Positions 41,741 through 53,943 of a DNA stretch of 64,000 nt are shown piece by piece; positions within the stretch are counted from its first letter, which is position 1, and every line of letters starts with the position of its first letter. Below the pieces are notes generated by a model that saw only the letters and a program-made list of their open reading frames with translations, had not been told where the DNA came from and did not search any database. This stretch comes from Sternotherus odoratus (Eukaryota > Chordata > Testudines > Kinosternidae), in the NCBI GenBank assembly GCA_032164245.1, contig JAVMKO010000010.1:47204848-47268847 (forward strand), in the 5' to 3' direction. The translations under genes and the position numbers were made by a program.

Positions 41741-43435
41741 AAAAGAAAAAGGCATCATGGGAATAATAAAAATTGTAAGCTATATCTTGGCATTTTATTT
41801 AGATTATTTTTTATTAATTAAATAATTATTAAATGATTATTTAGAATCAGACATGCAGACTCTCTCTCCAATTTCCCCATCTGTATAGCAAAGGGTGCAG
41901 AGTAGTTCTACTTTGAACCTCATGCTGGGCTAATTAGTAACAGTCCCAGGTGCATTAGCTTGCCTTTCCATGCATAGGGTGCTGCTTGCCCTGCTGCTTA
42001 TTCACTTCCCTGCTCATTAAAGACCCCCTTATCTTTTACTTCAAATTGCAGCAGGCAGATGATATTGCTTCAGTAGTTACTAAACTGTTGTGGGTTAGGA
42101 CAGCTCCAGCTTTGCTCCATTACGGTGTTGTCCCCCTTCCGAATCTGTAGCTGATTCACCACTATCTAAGGTTTGTGTATTCTGGGAATGATTTCATGAG
42201 TCATGGCAAAAGTGCGTAGACAGGCTCACCTAGAATCACAGTAGAGATGGAGACTTGGTTAGCATTCTTCAGTGGGAATATAGTCCCTTTCCTGGAAAGT
42301 CACCAATTTCTGGAGAAAAATTGACCATGGGCATGTCACTGGGCCATACACAGCTGGGCCCTTGCCCAGGTGATCCATTTAAGGCTTGCACCGCTACCGA
42401 GTAGTATCCATTGGTTAATGTATTCCTGGAGACTGGCCAAGAGTGGGCACATGGGTTCCATCATTAGCTTCTGCACAGTTTGGGAAATCCGCTGCTGAAA
42501 AGTTCCTGAATGATCTCTGCTATACTGGTCGTCTCAGTAACATGCCCCTACAATGCATTATGTAGTGTTCCTGCATACCTACCTTCATGGTGACATCTGC
42601 CACTATGGATTTCTGAACCTTAAACTGGGCCAACTGACCAGTAAGTAGACAGGTTAGGTTTCTATAGGAGGATCTCATGATGTTTTCCATGGTGAGCAGT
42701 GTTATCATCTGGTTAGTTCAGGGGCTGCAGTGTCTGTACTGTCTGACTACAGAAGGATGGACAAGTCTTCTATCTGAAGTTCTGCAGCCATTGCTGCTTG
42801 TCCCAGGTCTGAAGAACAACTGTAGCCCATTAGAGAGTGGGCGCAGACCATGGCCATGAACTAAACTTTATCCAGTGAACATAGTGCTAAGAACTGTCCA
42901 GAGGGGGGAAGTTAAATGTATGATGTAGCATGAAATTCCTCAACTGCTAGTCTCTATCTCAGGTATTCAGCAGGCACATTCCCCTGCTACCTTTGTCTCA
43001 TGAGTGCTGTTTAGAAGCTTCAACAGAAGCCATTCTGGCTGTGTGAAAGATGGGCATTTATCCTGAATTCCTAGAGCATTTCTGAAAAGGGAAATTGTGC
43101 CAGCACCTTTTCCCTGGGAATGACGGGAACTTTTCAGGGCATTTTGAGTTTATTTTCTCCCACAGCCCGCTAGACCTTTCAAACTCTCTTTTCCAAAGCC
43201 ACTGCTATAGGGAATTTGGCTGGGAATTTTGGAATAGGCACCCAGCAGGTTAGTAACTCTGTTACAGTGTGGTACAGCGCAAGTATGGACAAAATAAAAC
43301 TGTACCTAAAACAGCCAGTCTACTGATCTGCTGCCTTGTTGGACCTTATGCTGGTGCCATTCCGCAGGTTCAGTTAGCAATGGCTCATTTTTCTAGCGTG
43401 GACACAGATTAAGACTGCCTGCTCTTTTCTGGAAA

Positions 43436-43545
43436 AAGAACAGGAGTACTTGTGGCACCTTGGAGACTAACATTTATTTCAGCATAAGCTTTCGTAGGCT
43501 ATAGCCCACTTCTTTGGATGCATAGAATGGAACACACGGTAGGCA
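43436..43545 (+). mobile_element. Turtle tRNA-SINE, ordinary single copy
   Basis: Reads AGGAGTACTTGTGGCACCTT, GGAGACTAAC, CAGCATAAGCTTTCGTAGGC, AGCCCACTTCTTTGGATGCA. The tRNA-like head is lost. It has no inverted second arm, in contrast with the four fold-back copies elsewhere. Confidence 0.75.
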
Positions 43546-44961
43546 GGAATATATACACACATGAAAAGGTGGCAGTTACTGTATCAATTCTAATAGGCTA
43601 TTTAATGTAGATGAGCTAACCTGCTCTTTTCTGGGTTGCTGCTTTCTCCTTACAGGACTTTGCCTCCTCTGTAGAGAGAGGGCATGGATTTCATATATGG
43701 GAGCCAGGTCAGCGAGTGCTAACTGGATCACTGCTAAATACCTTTGACTGCTAGGATTTTTCCACTATGTTAGTACTTACCCAGAAGGTCCCTGCACAGG
43801 CCAGGTATCACAGTTACATAATCAAATTACAGCCTTCTGTTACAAGGTGCCCTGTACTCCTTTTGGCTCAGGTACCTGTTACATGATAGCAGCCTAGCTT
43901 TCTGGGTGCTCATTTGCCCTCGCCCTGTTTGCTTTCCACTGGTGTCAGGTGCCCTGGTGATGGAGTCTCTATTCGATTCTAGTGCTGATGCTGTTTCTCT
44001 AAGATCCGTTGAGCCCTGAACCTATTGTATGGATCTAAAGAGTCAAGTGTCTCTGGCTGAATGTGAGATTCTCCTACCATGAGCACCCCCGCGCCCCCTC
44101 CTAATATCGAGATGCTTAGACCTTTCCCTGTGAGAGGCTAAAGTGGCCTGGTTGAAATCTTCCTGAAGCTGGTGGGTGTATTGCTACTTAGAGCCTTTTA
44201 GCTCTATTTCACCGCCAATCCTTGGCTTAAAGCGGGGATTAGTTGTTCTGTGTCCTAGCCGTTGAGTTCAGTACTGTACTTTCAGTGTTTGCTCAGCACT
44301 GGAATGTGAGTGGGGTAGGAGCAGCGTGGAGTCTCAGACCCAGAGCCTGTCTTCTGTGTTCCTAGCATTCTCAGACCCTTGGTATTAATAGCAGGGGAAG
44401 GACTTGCAGAAAGTCACATACCCTTTTTCTAAGGGTGTATGTATTCTCCCGGGATGCTGGTTACTGGCATGTGTTTGAGGGTTAAAACCTTAGCGGAGGA
44501 ATTCTGATGGGATCAGTGAGAGGTGGCTTGGATAAAGGAAGTGCTGAGGTCTGTACTGTTTGTAACTGAGGCAGTGGTTTTCTTTCATTCCACTGTAAGC
44601 AGTTGGCGTTGTCACTTGTCAGTGGGGGTGCCGTGCCTAGGTAAGTGGTAGGCAGTTTATGTAAGCAGGCTGCCTCCTTTGGCTTTCTTAATTAGGTGGG
44701 TTAATCCCAGGTGCCAGACAAGGAGGTGCAGATGTAACTGTTACACTCCACACAAATCCACAGTGCTGGATGAGACATCAGATAGAAGACACAAGTTAGA
44801 ATTCAGGCTTGGTGAGCGGCCTAAGGGTCTCATTCTCCCAGGTATGGTCAAGCAGCTCTTGGACTTAAAAATCTGTCCTGTGCTCTGAACTTGTGCTGCT
44901 GTTGTAAATTGCATTTCAGCACTAAGTGGGATTCGTGCAGAAATGTGTGCTGCTTATCTGC

Positions 44962-45180
44962 AAGACAGTGTGGCCTAGTGGGCACAGCATTACACTGGGA
45001 TGACGGAGACCTGAGTGCTATTCTTGACAGTGCCTCTGGCCTGCTGGGTGACTCCATAGGCAAATTACTTCATCCCCATGCCTCAATTTCCCTATCTGTA
45101 AAATGGGGATAATGATCCTGACCTTTTGCACAGCACTTTAAGGTCTAGTGATGAAAAGTGCAAAATATATGATGATGCTC
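44962..45180 (+). repeat. MIR SINE
   Basis: Near full length: GTGTGGCCTAGTGGGCACAG, GGAGACCTGAGTGCTATTCT, CTCAATTTCCCTATCTGTAA, AATGGGGATAATGATCC. Ends 65 bases before the SEC14L exon. Confidence 0.8.
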
Positions 45181-45245
45181 ACTAGAGTTTGTGTTCCGTG
45201 TTAAAAAAAAAAAATCTAAAGGCTGCTATTCCCTTCCCATTGCAG

Positions 45246-45322
45246 GTGTGCGGTTAAAAATGGTGCAGAAGTACCAGTCCCCTGTTCGAGTCTACAAATA
45301 CCCCTTTGAGCTCGTCATGGCG
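45246..45322 (+). CDS. SEC14L5: SEC14L1/SEC14L5-type protein, first coding exon (partial gene)
   Basis: After acceptor CCCATTGCAG come 14 untranslated bases, then ATG (45260-45262, AAAAATGG context) and 21 codons up to donor GTGAGT. The start MVQKYQSPVRVYKYPFEL is the N-terminus of SEC14L1 and SEC14L5, large SEC14-like proteins with an N-terminal PRELI/MSF1 domain, a CRAL-TRIO lipid-binding domain and a GOLD domain. The exon ends ...VMA; from memory SEC14L5 has Val and SEC14L1 has Ile there, so SEC14L5 is favoured. The following exon (AYE(K/R)RFPTC...) was not found in the remaining 18.7 kb and must lie beyond it or have been missed. Confidence 0.88.
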
Positions 45323-45394
45323 GTGAGTGATGTTGCACTTCTACCTCCTCCTACAGCTGAACTCTCAACAGCAACCTCTGGCGTCCTCATCCCT

Positions 45395-45498
45395 GGCTGG
45401 GATGATTTAGTTGGGGATCGGTCCAGCTTTGAGCAGGGGGTTGGACGAGAAGACCTCCTGAGGTCCCTTCCAACCCTGATATTCTATGATTCTATGAT
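45395..45498 (+). mobile_element. CR1 LINE 3' end
   Basis: TGGGATGATTTAGTTGGGGA, GAGCAGGGGGTTGGACGAGA, GGTCCCTTCCAACCCTGATA and the ATTCTATGAT-type octamer tail. About 100 bases, starting 73 bases past the SEC14L donor. Confidence 0.9.
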
Positions 45499-47519
45499 CA
45501 GGTGGTGGGAGGTGTTGGGGCCCCAGTGTGAGATTGTGGGTTATTTAGAGCAGGGTCCACGAGCCGTACACAGCCCACCAGAGGATTTCATAAGGCCTGT
45601 GGCCTGCTTCAACGCAATGGACTAATGACTGATACGTTGGCATTTTGTCATGTTTACATCATTTTAGTTTACACAAGTGCCCAAATAGACAATACTGTAC
45701 ATAGGTTGTTTTATATGAATTTACATAGAAACAAAAGGACCTTAAAATATAAATCAATACGGGTGAAAATGTATAGAATTTGTTTGGCCCACACAAGGGT
45801 GTGCTTAGGTTTATGTGGCTTTCCTGTGCAGTAAGGTTGGGGACCACTGATTTAGAGGAACTTTCTTTAGGGTGAGTTCAGGACACAGACTTCTTCCTTC
45901 CATTTCAGTCTTCTACATTCACTGCCGTACTTCAGAAATAACCAAATCTGCTTCAGTCTAAGTATTCTTTTAATCTAGTAAAATTAGTTCATTAGTTTAT
46001 TTCTTGCCCATGGGCATGAGAACAGTGTCAGAAGGAGAGGAAAAAAACATGCCATCTGTACTGGTTAGATTTTTTTAAACCCTGTTTGCTTCACTGAAGG
46101 GGTTTGTGCACTTGGGTCCCTGAGCAGCCATCTGTAAGATAGAGCTGCATTCTTCATGGTTGTTTCTTAAAGCCAGTGGAACTGTTGTTGGTAAAGACTA
46201 TCAATGCCTGTGAAAGGGCAAGCGGCTAGCTGCACTTGGTTAGTTCTGGTTTAAGGAACCATCTTTGGATAGTCCCAACCTCCCCAAATACCATTTTGCT
46301 TAGAAACTCCCATTGTGGGGGAATATTATTAAGTGGCGAAGAGTCGATTCCATAGGTTTCTCTGATCCGTCTCAATCTGGTGTGAGATCTGTGTATGGGA
46401 CAGAGACTATGTAGATAAGTGTGATTAGAGTTGGTTTAAAAAGTGGGGGGTAGAGGGAGGGAATCTCTTAAGAATCCCATTTTTGTTCATTGCAATTTTG
46501 ATAAATTTTGCAGTTCAAAGAAGGGTGATCGGCCTTATGCGATGCTATCCCCATTGTGGTGGATAAAGGTAAAGGCTTCGGTTCTATAGCTGGGCAGTTT
46601 TTGCTACTACTCCTAATGTTAGGGATGTATGCACCATTCCCTAGAATGGCTTGCAGCCTTGGATTTCTACTGGGCCCCATTGCTACTTCTGGATTCTTAC
46701 ATGACAGCAGTACCCCTTGGTTCCTTTCCTAATGTACAGCTGGTGTATCACTATACAACTGATGTATGACCTGGTTATCTGAAACAGCTGCTCATCCTGC
46801 CTCTTGTCACAGCAGTTGAGACTGGCTGGCAGGCTCTTGCAGTTGGCTCCTAAATTTTGAATGCACCATTATGAGGGTGGTGCTTTCTAAACTGAGAGGA
46901 ATCAAGTTTCCTGGAGGCTCCTTCACAACCAGTCTAGTGTGAAAGGCAAAGCGTAAGGCCCTGTTTTGTTCAGTGTTGGATGGATTCTTTTTATTTGCTT
47001 TTTGTCCTTGCTAATCTGTGAACCGAACACCAGGGCTGTGTGCGCTATGGAAATTGGTAAAATGTATGCCAGGCTAACATAGCACGCTGCTTGCCCTGCT
47101 AGGAGCTTTCTGTGTCTTCCCCTTTGTGCTGACTCTGTGCAGCCCCTGTTAAAACAATACAGCAATGCTTATTACAAAGAGACATGAACAGCACTAATGT
47201 GCCAGATGTACGTGTACTTCTCAGCACCATTACAGTCTAACTTAGCGGAATCGCCCTGCTGCCAGATGCTAGTCAATAGATTGCCTGCTAATACAGGACG
47301 TTTGCCTCTAGACAAATCCTTTGTAAGCTTGTTAGCAGAACTCCTGAAGGCCAGCGCTTGATGGGTTTATTTTCGAGTGGTTTAGTTCTGTTTGCTTTTG
47401 GTTTCAGGATGCTTTCTCCTTGACAGAACTACTAGCTCCCTGGGGTTTGAAGACTTTGAGAACAAAAAATGACACTTAGTCCTTTATATGCCTAATTAAC
47501 TAAGCCTTGTGTCATCTCT

Positions 47520-47715
47520 GCAAAGATATTAGGTGCATTTTACAGATGGGGAAAACTGAGGCACAGAGATGATGTTACTTGTCCAAGGTCATGTGTGAGG
47601 CCTTTACTCGGTGTGGCTTTGTTTACCACAGGGAGTCTGTGGCAGAGTCAGGAGTGGAACCCAGATCTCCTGGAGGCCCAGCATCCTCACTCTGCCAGGC
47701 ATAACGTCCTGTTAG
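47520..47715 (+). repeat. MIR-type fragment
   Basis: Contains TTTTACAGATGGGGAAAACTGAGGCACAGAG in near-consensus form, AAGGTCATGTGTGAGG and GGAACCCAGATCTCCTG, as in MIR read in its complementary orientation. Confidence 0.7.
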
Positions 47716-48059
47716 TGTGAAGTCTGAAGTCACACGGATTCTAGAGAGGTTGGCATTTGAATCTAGTGACAGCGGATCAGTCACAGTACAGTCTCAATTA
47801 TCTTCTTAGATGGATTTAAACGGAATGTCCCATTAGCATGGGAGGCAGGGAGCACAGATGCAGAGTGCTAAACCATCACTGGGTGGCAGGTACGAATGGA
47901 GAGTGGGAGTAAAATGAAACAAGCTCTCTCTCCAGCAAATAACTTTGCCTTCACTTATGCTCATACATATCACCACAAGCCAGGCATTCTCCTCCTCTTC
48001 GGTACTGGGCACATTTTCTGGAGTGCAATGTTTCAGTGCAGTGATTCTTGGGGTGGAAG

Positions 48060-48305
48060 GATTGTCTTGTGCTTGAGGCATTGGATTTAGAAGCAGGGGA
48101 CCTGAGATCAAATCCTAGTTCCATGACAGATCCCCTAGGGGTGACCTTGGGCTTCGCATCTCTCTGCCTCTGTTCCCTATCTGTAAAATGGGGATGACTG
48201 TACTACCTGTCTATTCAGGCTGTGAGTGTTGTGGGCACAATAGGGCCCCAATCCCAGCAGTGCCTAAAGGACTTAACCGGAGTAAATAATAATAATGGGA
48301 TGTGT
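48060..48305 (+). repeat. MIR SINE
   Basis: Head TTGAGGCATTGGATTTAGAA, GGGGACCTGAGATCAAATCC, then CTATCTGTAAAATGGGGATG and a GTTGTGGGCACAATAGGGCC tail. Confidence 0.75.
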
Positions 48306-50377
48306 CTGGCTTTGATTTGCGACTCCTCAGTGCCCATGTGTATTCTGTTGTGGAGCTTGGGTTTTAAATAACTTTATATGTACTCCAGGTCACACTTAAC
48401 AGAGGTACATATTGGGGTGTAAACAGATTGACTGACTGTTTCCTTAAACTCTTCTATATTATGCCTTCCCTGGTTGCCGCCGCGGTTCTTGAAAGGCATG
48501 TACAGTCCTCTGTCTGACACAACTGCTCATTTGTATTGTGCCAGGTACATAGTAGGACAGTCTTAAGAGCTTACAATCTAACTTGATAAGGTAAAGGGGG
48601 AGAGAAAGGGGTATAACATGCAACTGTGGTGATGACTAGCAAACGTTGTCATGTTAGTTTGGTGGATTTGTTTTCAATAGAATGACCGGTTCAGTGCATC
48701 CATCCATAGGATCCACGGATCCATCAATCCATCCCATATGGATACAACAACGGCTTATGTTATATATGACGACAGATGCAGACAGGAAGAATATCTAGGT
48801 CAACAGCAGTCCAGTGTTCTATAAAGTTTACAGTTTTGATGCATTCCCATATAAAGGTTGAGGAGGCCCTATCTGGTTGAAAGTGCAAGTCTAGATTTAT
48901 ATCCCAGACTGGCAGAGTGAGACTTTTAACGAAAAGGTACATGTTACACAGGCTTCTGCAGCCTCCATCTTCAAGCTTGGATCCTGTCCGCAGGAGAGTA
49001 TCCCCCCTGCGGCAAGGAGCACAATCTCGGTCCGAGCAGCTGGAATCGAGTCTAAAGTAGCTAGAATGCTGCAGCAGATGGGAGAGGTCTGTGCAGAGGA
49101 GCCGAAGAGGCTGGATGGAGCTCTGAGTGAAGCATCTCCGTAACTGAGGACGTGCCAGAGAGGCGCTTGCCTGCAGGTGCATGTTACCCACTCTGCCCTT
49201 GAACATTTTGCGACTGCCACACGACTGCACTTGGCAGCGAGCAGACTGTGTACCCGCTGCTCCGAGGCACCTTAGGAACTGCCAGGAATGAGACAGTGAC
49301 GCAGTTTTCAGAGTGTGTCTAACATGGCATTTCTGGATGATGCTAGCCCGGAGTATCTGTGAGATGAGCAAGAGGTGGAAAAGAGGGTTTCAAAATAAGT
49401 GTTCTTATATATTGATGGGAGCTGAGCAACACATACGTTTGGGAAATTGCGTAGTATAGATCAGTGCAGTACTGATGAAATGGGTGTTTTAATGGAATAA
49501 TTAAAACTATTGACATTGGCTTCTGAGTGCAGACCAATGGTGTTTTTACCTGGGTACCTGTGTCCAACAATGGTCCACATCGGATATTTTATAGGTAGAT
49601 AATGTCTCCTCTCTTCCACTCTCCAGCCTGCCCTGTTAGTTCCTGGATTACCCTTCATGTGATTGGCAGAAGCTAACTCGTCTCGAAATACTTTTCAGAG
49701 CCCACAAAAATCCCGCTGTTTTATGACCTGCTTCAGTGCGAGCTGACGGTTTGAGGCCACAGTACCATGTTGTGCCGATGTGATACGAACAACACGACAT
49801 CCTCATGCCCAGGTTACTCGCATTGGACAGATATCAAGAATGACAGCCCTGGTTAGACATGCTGTGTTAGCTGCCTTCGCTTGCCCAGTTTCTATACCAC
49901 TCCATTATTACAGAGAGTGAACACCATCAGTCTGAGCATATCGCCTCTGATGCATTCCTCTCTAGGTGGTGGTGTGGGATGATTCCCACAGACTGAATGT
50001 GAAGTGCTTGGTAAATGCTTTTTGTTGCTAAGAGCAAATGGGTGCAGCTATTTGATTCATCCAGGGTTCTGAAACAGCTGCTGGTTGCATTTGTTTACTC
50101 TGGACTTGAATATGTATATTTTTGGGAACATCACAAAAAATAATAATCTTTCCTTCAACTGCCTTCTGTTGTTGGGGCTGAGACCTCTGTTGGCTTGGAA
50201 GAATTTTCACTTCAATAGTGGGGAGGGACTGACCCCAGAACCACACTCCTTTCGGGTGGATCTGCCCTAGAATTCATGTGAGTTTCCTTTCACTGAAGGA
50301 GGCCATACAGTGTGTTTCAGGCCATAGACTCTTCCTTCAGTCATGTCCTCTCTTCTTCCTTGCAGACACATCACCAT

Positions 50378-50815
50378 GTGCTGGGATGATGTGATCTCAA
50401 GCTGAACACAGTCATTGTAGGTCAGGACCTGGATGGGAGAACTCTTAAGGGTCACCAGAGGGGGGTGTTAGTTTTTCAGTGGCACTTGTACTTTTATCAG
50501 TATTGAATCAATGCCCTGGCATGGTGTTAGGGGCACTGTGCTGTTGGAGGTGTTCTTATTTGTATTCCAGTAGTGCCTAAAAACCTGCTTGGGGGGCCCC
50601 CCTGTGCTAGATACATTGTGCATAAAGAGAAGATGGTCCCTGCCCTAAAGAACTCAATTGACAAAGTAAAATTGAGGACCCTGGGCACTTATGGGTATTA
50701 AATATTTCAGGCAGGGCATTAACCAGTGTCTTGGCCAAATTCCAATCTGTGCTATGTCCTGCCTACCTGAATCCCACTGCAGCTTCTGGCAATGGCTGGT
50801 TGAAACTCCTGTCTC
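50378..50815 (+). mobile_element. 5S rRNA-derived SINE, interrupted by another retroposon
   Basis: GTGATCTCAAGCTGAACACA and GGTCAGGACCTGGATGGGAG mimic the 5S rRNA internal promoter region. Next comes the tail AATCAATGCCCTGGCATGGT, and after an insert of about 125 bases (50565-50690) the tail resumes with GTGTCTTGGCCAAATTCCAA and CCCACTGCAGCTTCTGG. I recognise this order from a reptile 5S-headed SINE (SINE3-like). Heavily diverged. Confidence 0.55.
50565..50690 (-). repeat. L2/MIR-like tail inserted in the 5S SINE
   Basis: Reads TTCCAGTAGTGCCTAAAAAC, GTGCTAGATACATTGTGC, GGTCCCTGCCCTAAAGAACT: the complement of the 'agctctttggggcaggga' tail seen at 1.2 kb. Confidence 0.5.
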
Positions 50816-51158
50816 GCACGAGGGTGCAATGCATGTGCGCTTACCTGCATTTTATTTGTAATAACTTGGATCAAACTTTTCACTGGTGTGTGTGTGTGTG
50901 TCCAATGGTACATCTGGCCTGCTCTGCTCCTTTCCCCAAGAGCCCTGCTGCCCCTGGATGCTTTGCTTCTCTACCTTCCTTCTCCAGGGTACCAGGTTTT
51001 CCCAAAGTGGAACATGGGAAATGTGTCCAACAACCAATCGCTCCTGAGTAGAGTGTGGCTTCTGGCCCCAGCTCCACTGCTGACGGGTCATTTGCAGAGT
51101 CCAGCAGATCCTGGTGGTTGATCATGACTTGATCTGTGTGATGCTTTCTGGGGATACC

Positions 51159-51180
51159 GGGGGGGGGGGGGGGGGGGGGG
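51159..51180 (+). repeat. Poly-G run (22 G)
   Basis: Uninterrupted homopolymer in the sequence as given. The length is probably uncertain in assembly. Confidence 0.9.
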
Positions 51181-51736
51181 AAAGAGGCACCTCACCACCG
51201 CCCGCCCTTAGTTTGAGGAACCCTTGTCTGTGCCAGGCATTCAGCTCCCTCACTCCACCAGCCCGGTGAGAAACACCCCCTCTCCTCTAGGTTAGCAACA
51301 GGCACGTTCAAACCATCTGAGCTTCTCCCTGGAGCGTCTAATCCCTGGGCACTCATGGTATTCGCGGGCTTGCTGCTCCCAAAGCAGCAGTGCACCCCCA
51401 GCTTACCAGGTCCACCTCAGATCACTGCTCTGCTTAACTCCCAGCACTTACATCTGTGTATAGTGTAATCCAGTATTCGTTTAACAAAGCTCAGAGTCAA
51501 GTAGGAGCAATTAGAAGTAGTGGGAACAAATGGCTACATTCAAAATAAAATCATAACATGCATCTTAGAGCCTAGAGTTAATCAACACGATACTCTCCTG
51601 TCTAACCCGGTATTGCTTGCCCAGAGACTTTACACTCTTTTTCCTGCGACCCTTTTCTCTTATGAGACCTGCATACTGTCAGTTTGCCTCCTCGGTGAAG
51701 GATTCTGTATCTCTGTGCACTCCAGGATAGCCCAGC

Positions 51737-52488
51737 TGTCATAAGTATAAAGTAGCTTAGAATTACTGTTTTACCTGTGAAGGGTTAACCTGAAGCAACT
51801 GAGAGAGGGAGATGACGTAATCAACCTTAGAAACAAAGGAAAAGGCTTTTACTTTCAGTTTCTCCTCTGTCTGTGCCATTCCCCTGGCTATGGGAGGAAC
51901 CACACTTATGTCTCTATTCTACATTTCTATAAGCTTCTAAGTAGTAAGTGATTTGTAAGCTTGAACTGTATCACTTGATAATTGGTCCATGGTGTTTCTT
52001 TGCTGTTAAGCTGTAGCAGTGGAAGAATTCCCAGAAAGGGGGGGGGGGGAAGGTGTCAGTTATACTATGTGAAGCCAGTGAGGAGTTCTTCTATTGATTT
52101 CTGTACACGGGCTTTATGCTCCTTCTTTTCCTTTTAGTAAAATCTTCCTCTAAAATTCTGCCTGCTTGTTTCTATTGAATTGATCCTGGTTTGGATCGGG
52201 AACATGTCTCAGCAAGTGAGGGTTTGTGGTCTTTGTTCTCAAATCTCTCCCAGTTAAAGGGAGGAGATTTGGGAGGGGTGTTACAAGGGAGTTCTAATTT
52301 ACCCTAACCCATGGTTTTGGGGGCTCAAATTGGTGGTGGCAGTGTTATTCCAAGTCCCAACTGGAGGATTTTGGGGGGAAAGTTTTAACCTAAGCTGGTA
52401 AAATAAGCTTGGGGGGGTTATTTCTTCTTTCATGTGGGGTCTACACATCTTTACTCTAGAGATCAGAGTGGGGAAATACACCTTGACA
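51737..52488 (+). mobile_element. Solo LTR, family 4
   Basis: Starts TGTCATAAGTATAAAGTAGC, ends CACCTTGACA, flanked by CCAGC and TCAGC (one mismatch in five). 752 bases with no coding capacity. Confidence 0.65.
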
Positions 52489-53589
52489 TCAGCCCTATGT
52501 CTTTATTCATACCCAGGATACCTCCTGCAGTTTTTTACCCTGTCAATTTATGTCCTTGCGTACCTGGCTCAGTGTGCAACTGGGCATATTGTGCACAAAT
52601 GGCCAGACTGGGAGGTAGTTCACAACTACCTGCTGCCTGAAGGGAACATCTCCAAGCTATGTCACCTGCTGGGGACCTGCCTTAACGCCAAGACCTTAGG
52701 AGCATCATTTTCTCCTTCAATATTATCTGTACATACGCTTCACAGCTGTTAGGGTGAGCAATGGGCTATCTGCTCTCCATGGAGACCTTTCATGCTGCCC
52801 TTTGAACTGTTATGCAGATATCTGACCTAGGGGATCCCTGTACAACTTTAAGTGCTGCACCCCCCGTGTCCTCCGTCTGTTGGCATCAAGGGGACCTTTG
52901 GTAGGTTTGTATTTAGATAGCAAACCAAGGCAAATATTGTTGCAGAATAGCCTGACTGGAATGGTATCCCCTGTTGGATGGGAGAGGGGGCAGGTTGGAG
53001 ATTTCAAGGATTAGCAGCATTCAACTACAGCACACATTGTGGTCCTGGAAGGTCAGTTGTGGATGCATTATAATAACCAGCTGGAGTTGAGTGAATTGTT
53101 CCTTTCACCAAATCTGAAGGAATGAGGCAGATCTTTGGCTCCCATCCAGAAGGCACTAACACTACAGCAGTGTTTATAGCTCTGGAGTCCAGTGGATCTC
53201 TTACTGACCGTCTCTGGGCTGGAACGGCAGTATTTGCTCAGTCACAGAAGACTCTCACCTATCTCAATAACTGCTTTGCATGTTTTGGGAGGGGTTTTTC
53301 CCCAGGTGGAATCCTGACTTCTCTGCACCTTCCCTCCACCCTCAACCCCACCTACATTTTCTCTTGTGTTACCCTTGGGTAGACAAGAGACAAGCTTCTC
53401 TTATGATGAATATCATGACGATTCATTATCACGTGTGCTGGACACAATACGGCCCTTATTAGTCTCCTAGGTAGGCTAACCCTTAGAGCTTGAGCTGCCA
53501 TGTGTCACCACACAGGGTCTCCCTAAGTGCCGGCCTGGCTTAAGCAAACACAGAAGGGACTGCTGGCTCAAGTCCACTCTTTTTGAGCC

Positions 53590-53830
53590 TCGGATGGTGG
53601 TTGACACAATAGCTGAACCATAGGGTTCGAAGGGACCACAAGGGTCATCTTGTTTAATGTCCTGCCAAGATGCAGGATTTGTTGTGCTAACCATCCAAGA
53701 GAGATGGCTGTCCAGCCTCCTTTTGAAAACCTCCCAGGGAAGGCGCTTCAATCCCCGGCATAGGCAGTTTGTGCCATGAGGGAGGGTCACAGCTCTTTCT
53801 AGAGTCAGTCAAAATCTTTTCTCCACCTCG
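53590..53830 (-). mobile_element. CR1 LINE 3' region, diverged
   Basis: Complement of the CR1 tail: GGGACCACAAGGGTCATCTT, GTCCAGCCTCCTTTTGAAAA, CCCAGGGAAGGCGCTTCAA. Lies just before a large LTR insertion. Confidence 0.55.
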
Positions 53831-53943
53831 CCTTCCTGCACCAGCTAGAAGTGGTTACTAAAGAGCAATGCAACATCCCTCCTCTCCTCTGGGGGGGATG
53901 TTGCTTTGAAGCTTTTCAGCCCTAAACTTGACATCATACCTTC

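Larger units (their letters stand above)
41741..45245 (+). other. Intron before the SEC14L coding exon
   Basis: No exon recognised. Contains a single SINE copy at 43.4 kb and a MIR at 44.96-45.18 kb. The acceptor at its end (CCTTCCCATTGCAG) is strong. Confidence 0.5.
45499..50370 (+). other. SEC14L intron, old repeats only
   Basis: Large intron with MIR/L2 fragments at 47.5-47.7 and 48.06-48.3 kb. Nothing else recognised; small ORFs show no family resemblance. Confidence 0.5.
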
